Positions 1 through 4,686 of a stretch of 6,194 nt of DNA are shown here, one piece after another. The notes beneath the pieces were generated by a model. The model worked only from the letters and a program-made list of their open reading frames with translations, made no database searches and was not told the origin of the DNA. A program made the translations under genes and the position numbers. The stretch is from Thiohalobacter sp. (lineage in GTDB: Bacteria > Pseudomonadota > Gammaproteobacteria > DSM-19610), in assembly GCA_027080445.1 (NCBI GenBank), contig JALWRY010000219.1, forward strand, positions 1 to 6,194. Direction: 5' to 3'. Numbering within the stretch: position 1 is the first letter of the stretch; the number at the start of each line of letters is the position of its first letter.

Positions 1-7
1 CGACCGG

Positions 8-29
8 CAGGCACCATCGGGCGTGCCTG
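8..29. repeat. Short inverted repeat upstream of the exported-protein gene
   Basis: Arms CAGGCAC (8-14) and GTGCCTG (23-29) are perfect 7-bp complements around an 8-nt spacer. No T-run follows on either strand, so it is not a convincing terminator. It could be an operator or the remnant of a hairpin after an upstream gene cut off by the window edge. No clear -35/-10 pair could be identified in 1-122. Confidence 0.35.
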
Positions 30-107
30 GTAGACGTGCACGGTGTCTGGTACACATTACACAATATTCCCCGCATCGCGTGCGTACAGCGGCGTCATGC
101 ACGGGGA

Positions 108-115
108 GGAGGTGA
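108..115 (+). promoter_or_regulatory. Strong ribosome binding site deciding the start at 123
   Basis: The purine-rich run GGAGGTGA ends 7 nt before the ATG at 123. It is a near-perfect Shine-Dalgarno match. It favours that ATG over an in-frame ATG at 36, which would add 29 residues in front of an otherwise typical signal peptide. Confidence 0.85.
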
Positions 116-122
116 GAAATCA

Positions 123-2201
123 ATGAAGCACAAAAGATCGTTTGCTAAAGCGCGTATCGTCGCTGCGCTTGCCTTGTTTACCGGTGGCATGAGCCTCGGG
201 ACAAGCGCCCTGGCGGAGTGCGAATTACAGTTTGACCAATTCCTGACCAATGCGACGGGTTCGCCCACGCCGGTGTATAAATGGCTGGGTCACCCTTGCG
301 CCCAACCCGAAGCGGGTGTGTCGCAACGTACGGAATCGGCGGATGGCCTTACGACAACTATCATAACGCCGGAAGGTCAGTATCCTGCCGTAGACCCGTT
401 TGCCAATCCACCAGGCTCAAATTTCCTCATGACGGTGTATGAGAATCTGAGGGACTATGAAAACCGGGAGATGCCGAATACTTTGCCCTCGACGCCGGAT
501 AACCCGTACAACCTGCACGATGGCCCGGTGCTGACGAAGCCGATCGATAAGAGAAGTCCCGATGATGATCTGGATATGATTATCCGCAAGATCGAGGCTG
601 CCGCGAAAAAAGGACGCGGCCATGTCAATAAAAAGCTGGTCAAGTTCGGTGTTGATATCCTTGAAGGCAATCCCATCAATCGCGCCTACAGCGGCATGCC
701 GATGTTGCATTACAAAGGTCCGGTCAATGTGACCCCGGTAGTGCCCGAGTATGATACAAATGGTAAACTGGTCGGTGGTAACGCGGATATTAATATTTAC
801 TACTGGGGCCAGCACATTGAAGCGGACGCGATGTTTATCGACCCGAGCGCGGTAATGGATGTGCCTTGGGATATCACCTACAAGGTGCATATTCTGCATA
901 ACGGCATGGAAGACTTCTCGCCGATGATCTCCTACTCTAACCGTTTCATCAATCCGAAAGGCGTGGATGTCAAAGGCCCGCCACACGCTTCGATGGACGA
1001 GACGTTCTTCCCGATGCTGGACGAAGGAACCCAGTACACCATCAAGCTCAAGCAGAGCAAGGGCAAGTACTTTAACCTCATCTACCATTGGGGCTGGCGT
1101 ATCCATCCGCCACGCGTACAGGCCATTGAAAATGCGTTGAAAACGGCTGGACCGGATGGCTGGAACTATGTTCAGTGGGAGAAGTCGGCATTCTGTGAAG
1201 GCGGCGCCAACGACCCGGACTGCGATCCGGTCAACAACCCGGACGATAAGGCTTACGCTATCGCCCAGATTGGTGAAATGTCGCCGGCGAAGCGCATGTA
1301 CCTGCTGTTTAAGTCCATGCTGGGTGATGACGACAAGGATTATCGCCATAAAGACCATCACAAATATGGAAAAGGCAAATTTGGCAAGAAGTTTGAAAGG
1401 TTTGCAAGCAAGTTTGGTAGACACCATAACGACTATGACCGCCATTACAAGCGTGAAAGCCTTGCCAAAATGGCGAAAAAACTGCGTGCCGCTTATAATG
1501 ACTGGCGTGACCGCACCAAGCTACCGACCGGTGTGAAGGCCGATCCGAACGCAACCGTCACGTTGTTCATGGTCAACAACACTATTTACGGTTCACGCCA
1601 GGGACTGCAGGGCGTAGGTAGTGGCATGGGGCCGGCCAGTTACAAGGGTATTGCAAACGGCAGCATACATGACTGGAATATCAGACCCTATGACTTCAAG
1701 GTGACGATATACAACGGCGACCACTTCAAGCATTTCTACCGAAATGTTGACTTCGGTGGCTCGCGCGGTTGGGAAAATCAATTCCAGCACACGGATCCGG
1801 CCACGTTGCAGGGGCCGCACCCGGCCATCCCGCCAGGGCATCCGGCTGGTCAGGACCCGTTCACCAACCCGGCCAATGGCGTGGCAGGCGACGACAATGT
1901 GTTCCCGATCAACCGGGGCGGCACGGAAGAGTTCCTGCAGCCGACGCCGCGTAACCTGACTGACCCGGTCAACGGCTTGCCACAACTGGGTTCCGGTTGC
2001 TACTTTACCTTCGGCCGTAACTACCTGTGGCCGAATGCCGGTGCACTGTCGGGGCTGATTCCGATAGCGCCAGTGGGAACCGATGGAAAACCCAGCATGC
2101 ATAAGGTGGATATTACCTATAACTATGAGCCCAGCCGCAGGCTGAGACTCTATCAGTTCGATCCACTGCACCACGGGGTATCCATCTACTCGATGCACTA
2201 G
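123..2201 (+). CDS. Large exported protein of unknown function with a His/Lys/Asp-rich insert
   Basis: I do not recognise this 692-aa protein. The start at 123 is chosen because a strong Shine-Dalgarno lies 7 nt upstream and the product then begins with a classical Sec signal peptide: a basic start (MKHKR), a hydrophobic core at about 12-25, and an ALA cleavage site after residue 31. The mature chain would begin E-C-E, so it should be periplasmic or secreted. The -1 Glu before Cys33 argues against a lipoprotein. No further membrane segments are visible. It has five cysteines (33, 59, 358, 367, 626); the 358/367 pair brackets a short D/N-rich loop that could be a disulfide. An aromatic motif I-Y-[YH]-W-G occurs at 225-229 and 320-324, the second extended to HWGWRIHPPR. 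Residues 401-445 are a charged insert with six histidines, followed by a Lys/Arg-rich helix-like stretch to about 467. The C-terminal third is rich in Gly, Pro, Asn and aromatics, as in beta-sandwich secreted proteins. A terminator-like hairpin follows, so it is probably monocistronic. The nearby metal pump makes a metal-related role conceivable but unproven. Confidence 0.9.
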   Translation: MKHKRSFAKARIVAALALFTGGMSLGTSALAECELQFDQFLTNATGSPTPVYKWLGHPCAQPEAGVSQRTESADGLTTTIITPEGQYPAVDPFANPPGSNFLMTVYENLRDYENREMPNTLPSTPDNPYNLHDGPVLTKPIDKRSPDDDLDMIIRKIEAAAKKGRGHVNKKLVKFGVDILEGNPINRAYSGMPMLHYKGPVNVTPVVPEYDTNGKLVGGNADINIYYWGQHIEADAMFIDPSAVMDVPWDITYKVHILHNGMEDFSPMISYSNRFINPKGVDVKGPPHASMDETFFPMLDEGTQYTIKLKQSKGKYFNLIYHWGWRIHPPRVQAIENALKTAGPDGWNYVQWEKSAFCEGGANDPDCDPVNNPDDKAYAIAQIGEMSPAKRMYLLFKSMLGDDDKDYRHKDHHKYGKGKFGKKFERFASKFGRHHNDYDRHYKRESLAKMAKKLRAAYNDWRDRTKLPTGVKADPNATVTLFMVNNTIYGSRQGLQGVGSGMGPASYKGIANGSIHDWNIRPYDFKVTIYNGDHFKHFYRNVDFGGSRGWENQFQHTDPATLQGPHPAIPPGHPAGQDPFTNPANGVAGDDNVFPINRGGTEEFLQPTPRNLTDPVNGLPQLGSGCYFTFGRNYLWPNAGALSGLIPIAPVGTDGKPSMHKVDITYNYEPSRRLRLYQFDPLHHGVSIYSMH

Positions 2202-2234
2202 AAAGATAAAAGAGTTGATGTGGTAGTAGTTTGG

Positions 2235-2275
2235 CCTGCGCCCTTCCGGAATCTTGGGGAAGGGCGCAGGTATCT
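2235..2275 (+). terminator. Probable intrinsic terminator after the exported-protein gene
   Basis: A 13-bp perfect stem is formed by CCTGCGCCCTTCC (2235-2247) and GGAAGGGCGCAGG (2258-2270), with a 10-nt loop. It starts 33 nt after the stop codon. The stem is very GC-rich, but the following TATCTCT is only a weak U-tract, so termination may be partial. The minus side has no T-run, so it is not bidirectional. Confidence 0.65.
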
Positions 2276-2322
2276 CTAATCCACGGGTTTGGCAGAATGC
2301 CTGAACCCCGGTCTGGATTAGA
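2275..2322. repeat. Second, long imperfect hairpin in the same intergenic region
   Basis: Outer arms TCTAATCCA (2275-2283) and TGGATTAGA (2314-2322) are perfect 9-bp complements. Inside them lie GGGTT (2285-2289) with AACCC (2304-2308), and GGCA (2291-2294) with TGCC (2298-2301) around a GAA loop. The nested stems are separated by small bulges. No T-run follows. It abuts the terminator hairpin and lies about 80 nt before the next gene, so it could be a leader structure, an RNA-processing or stability element, or a small palindromic repeat. Confidence 0.55.
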
Positions 2323-2390
2323 AACAGTTGTAGTACGTACAGGTAATAGATGGCGTGTTGTGTTTACGAACTGATTGCGACGGGTTTGGC

Positions 2391-2394
2391 AGGA
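2391..2394 (+). promoter_or_regulatory. Ribosome binding site supporting a GTG start at 2400
   Basis: AGGA ends 5 nt before GTG 2400. The alternative in-frame GTG at 2355 has no comparable purine run at a good distance, so this site decides the start, though only moderately. An ATG at 2398 overlaps but is in another frame. Confidence 0.5.
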
Positions 2395-2399
2395 TTGAT

Positions 2400-3278
2400 G
2401 TGGGTGACTGTCATCATCGCTTTGTAATACGCCGGGTTATATATTTCTTGGGACTGATGGCGGGGTTGTTTTTTCCTGCCATTAGCCACGCTCAACCAAA
2501 CCGTGCGTTGTCCAACAGACAGACGTGTGGTTTATCGCTTCATCATTTCCAGATTATCGGACGCTATCCCCACGACCGGAAAGCGTTTACCCAGGGCCTG
2601 GTGTTCTACCAGGGAGAACTCTACGAAAGTACCGGATTGCACGGGCAATCCAGTGTTCGCCGACTCGATGTAAAATCAGGCCGGGTATTGGATAAGCGGC
2701 GTCTGGACAAGACCCTGTTCGGGGAAGGCTTGACAGTTTTAGACCGGCAACTGGTGCAACTGACCTGGAAATCCGGTCAGGCTTTGCTCTATACCCCCTC
2801 CAATCTACGCCAGGTCGGGCGCTTCACCTACAAAGGCGAGGGCTGGGGCGGCACGGTAATTGATAAGCAGCTTGTGATCAGTGATGGCTCATCACGGCTG
2901 AAGTTTTTTAACCCGCGGACTTTTCAGTTGATCAACAGCCTGGAAGTGACAGACCACGGACGTCCCGTCAACGGGCTGAATGAGCTCGAGGCGGTACAAG
3001 GTCTGATCTACGCCAATGTGTATCCGGGTGACTGTATCGCACGGATTGACGCACATTCAGGTCGGGTGATCGACTGGCTCGATCTTGGTGACTTGATGCC
3101 GTTGGCGTTGCGAACAGGTAGTTCAGCGGTCACGAATGGTATCGCTTATAATTCGCGCACCCGGACTTTGTTTGTGACAGGGAAGTTCTGGCCCTGGCTC
3201 TACCAGTTGAAATTAATGGAAAATAAAAGTCCCGACACGCAGCGTGCCGGCCACGACAATGCCGGCTTGCGCCTGTGA
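2400..3278 (+). CDS. Exported glutaminyl-peptide cyclotransferase (glutamine cyclotransferase family)
   Basis: The product should catalyse cyclisation of N-terminal glutamine to pyroglutamate on exported peptides or proteins, releasing ammonia. It belongs to the plant/bacterial beta-propeller type, not the zinc-dependent animal type. With the GTG start at 2400 it is 292 aa. Residues 1-31 form a signal peptide (basic FVIRR, hydrophobic core, SHA before Gln32), so it acts in the periplasm. Family motifs run in the usual order: AFTQGL (62-67), YESTG (75-79) followed by SSVR, FGEGLT (107-112), LTW (121-123), GWGGT, SDGSS (161-165), LNELE (193-197), ANVY (205-208), NGIAYN (246-251) and TGKFWP (260-265). 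Gln of FTQGL, Glu of YESTG, Asn of NELE and Lys of TGK correspond to active-site residues in the papaya enzyme. The usual Trp of ANVW is Tyr208 here. The stop lies 26 nt before the CusB-type adaptor, so the two are probably co-transcribed. An earlier GTG at 2355 would add 15 residues and bury the signal peptide deeper. Confidence 0.88.
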   Translation: MGDCHHRFVIRRVIYFLGLMAGLFFPAISHAQPNRALSNRQTCGLSLHHFQIIGRYPHDRKAFTQGLVFYQGELYESTGLHGQSSVRRLDVKSGRVLDKRRLDKTLFGEGLTVLDRQLVQLTWKSGQALLYTPSNLRQVGRFTYKGEGWGGTVIDKQLVISDGSSRLKFFNPRTFQLINSLEVTDHGRPVNGLNELEAVQGLIYANVYPGDCIARIDAHSGRVIDWLDLGDLMPLALRTGSSAVTNGIAYNSRTRTLFVTGKFWPWLYQLKLMENKSPDTQRAGHDNAGLRL

Positions 3279-3290
3279 ATAATGATGATT

Positions 3291-3296
3291 GGGGGA
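3291..3296 (+). promoter_or_regulatory. Ribosome binding site for the CusB-type adaptor
   Basis: GGGGGA ends 8 nt before ATG 3305. It supports that start over an in-frame GTG at 3275, which overlaps the stop codon of the preceding gene (GTGA) and would put ten polar residues before the signal peptide. Confidence 0.6.
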
Positions 3297-3304
3297 CAAT
3301 AACG

Positions 3305-4675
3305 ATGTCTAAATTTCTGATATTTACCGCCCTGCTGGCGGGACTCGGGGGCTATCTGGTCGGTCACTGGGAAGCGTCTGACGAATCGCAACACGCGGCT
3401 ACCACACTCGAACCGCTGGTCGCCGATGCGGTTGCTTCGCACTATGTTTGTCCCATGCACGCCGAGATCGTCTCTGACCATCCCGGCAGTTGCCCGATAT
3501 GCGGCATGGATCTGGTGAAACAGGCAGCGCCGCAAGCGCAAGCGGATACGACAGGGTTTCCCCAAGTTGAGATTAGTCCCGCTGTCGAGCATAACCTGGG
3601 TGTGCGCACCGCCGAAGTGGTTCATGGCGACTTGCAGCGACGCATAGAGACAATCGGGAAAATCACCCGCGTCGATCCCATGGCGCGACGCACCATCACC
3701 CCGCCAATTCGCGGCGAGCTGGTTTATATTGCCGATAAACAGCAGGGTGATTTCATCGATGCCGGTGAGTTGTTATTCACCGTTACTTCCGACGAACTCC
3801 TGGAACACGAAAAAACCTTTCAGGAGACCTTCCGCTCCGGGGACCGCGCTACGGCGAATGCCATGATCCCGAAATTGAGCGATATGGGCCTGAGCAGCGA
3901 GCAGATAGCGCGTCTGCAAAGCGGTGAAGATCCGGTTATGCCGGTCGAAGTACATGCCTTCGAAGACGGTTTTGTCTATACCCGACGTGGGCGCCCAGGC
4001 GAGAAGGTACACACCGGTTTTACCGTGTTCAATGTCGGTGGTAATTACCGGGTGATCGAAGTGACGGCAGAAATCTTCGAGCGCCAGTGGAACTGGGTGA
4101 AGGAAGGGCAACAGGCGCGCATGGTCGTGCGCGGTCTGCCCGGTACCGTGTTTGAAGGCAAGGTCGTGCGGGTGGAGCCGCCAGTGGGGTATACCACGCG
4201 GTCACTGGAGGTCGGGTTGCGATTCAAAACCAATAATCCCGAACTGACGCAGAGCATGTTTGCGCATGTCAGCATCGACGGCCAGTCGCGCAAGAATGTA
4301 TTAACTATACCCACAGACAGTGTGATTCGCACCGGTTCGGGGGACCGGGTAGTGAAGGTGCTGGGTGAAGGCCGATATCAGCCGGTGAAAGTCGTGGCTG
4401 GCGAGGAGGCCGGGGGGCGCATTGAAATCCGTTCAGGACTCAAGGCCGGTGACAAGGTGGTGGCATCGGGTCAGTTCCTGCTCGATTCCGAAAGCAGTGT
4501 GCTGGCCGGTCTGCAGCGTATGCACTCGCCGGGTACGGTGCAGCCCGCTGAGGTGGGTGGTCACCACCATGCGCTTCCTGCCCAGGCCGCTCATCCTGCG
4601 CACCTGTCAGTCAAGCCAGCCGCGAGTACAGGGGCTTACCAGCCAGTTACTTATATTCCCGCACCGCACCCCTAG
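3305..4675 (+). CDS. cusB: CusB-type RND efflux periplasmic adaptor with N-terminal heavy-metal-binding domain
   Basis: This is the membrane-fusion subunit that would link an inner-membrane RND pump to an outer-membrane channel and hand it metal ions. The 456-aa product from ATG 3305 begins with a signal peptide or anchor (about 3-21). Residues 47-71 are a heavy-metal-binding domain with Y47-x-C49-P-M51-H52 and C63-P-x-C66-G-M68, the small Cys/Met/His module often fused to CusB-like adaptors. The lipoyl-like halves lie at about 131-165 and 214-246, separated by a short helical hairpin (about 162-210). The beta-barrel runs about 247-330, with FERQWNWVKEGQ near 258-269, and the membrane-proximal domain about 331-399. 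After residue 405 a Pro/Ala-rich tail carries five histidines (420-422, 430, 433). No CusF-like domain is fused at the C terminus. The gene ends 11 nt before the pump gene, as expected for one operon. The family assignment is firm; the exact metal is inferred from the metal-binding domain and the adjacent CusA-like pump. Confidence 0.92.
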   Translation: MSKFLIFTALLAGLGGYLVGHWEASDESQHAATTLEPLVADAVASHYVCPMHAEIVSDHPGSCPICGMDLVKQAAPQAQADTTGFPQVEISPAVEHNLGVRTAEVVHGDLQRRIETIGKITRVDPMARRTITPPIRGELVYIADKQQGDFIDAGELLFTVTSDELLEHEKTFQETFRSGDRATANAMIPKLSDMGLSSEQIARLQSGEDPVMPVEVHAFEDGFVYTRRGRPGEKVHTGFTVFNVGGNYRVIEVTAEIFERQWNWVKEGQQARMVVRGLPGTVFEGKVVRVEPPVGYTTRSLEVGLRFKTNNPELTQSMFAHVSIDGQSRKNVLTIPTDSVIRTGSGDRVVKVLGEGRYQPVKVVAGEEAGGRIEIRSGLKAGDKVVASGQFLLDSESSVLAGLQRMHSPGTVQPAEVGGHHHALPAQAAHPAHLSVKPAASTGAYQPVTYIPAPHP

Positions 4676-4686
4676 ACTGCCTGATC

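Noticed and set aside
59..68. AT-rich patch CACAATATTC as a -10 element for the first gene
   Set aside because: No acceptable -35 lies 16-18 nt upstream, so it was left out.
36..122. N-terminal extension of the exported protein from an earlier ATG
   Set aside because: The segment lacks a ribosome binding site, and would place 29 residues in front of a canonical signal peptide. ATG 123 has an ideal Shine-Dalgarno.
417..1445. Long open frame of 342 codons on the minus strand inside the exported-protein gene
   Set aside because: It lies wholly antisense to a gene with a signal peptide and strong ribosome binding site; its translation shows no recognisable domain and looks like a reading of complementary codons.
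1593..2198. Minus-strand open frame of 201 codons
   Set aside because: It is a shadow of the same gene; no family motif is seen.
2289..2321. Possible promoter: TTGGCA as -35 and GATTAG as -10 ahead of the cyclotransferase gene
   Set aside because: The spacing is 21 nt, too long for a normal sigma-70 promoter, and both elements are part of the hairpin arms.
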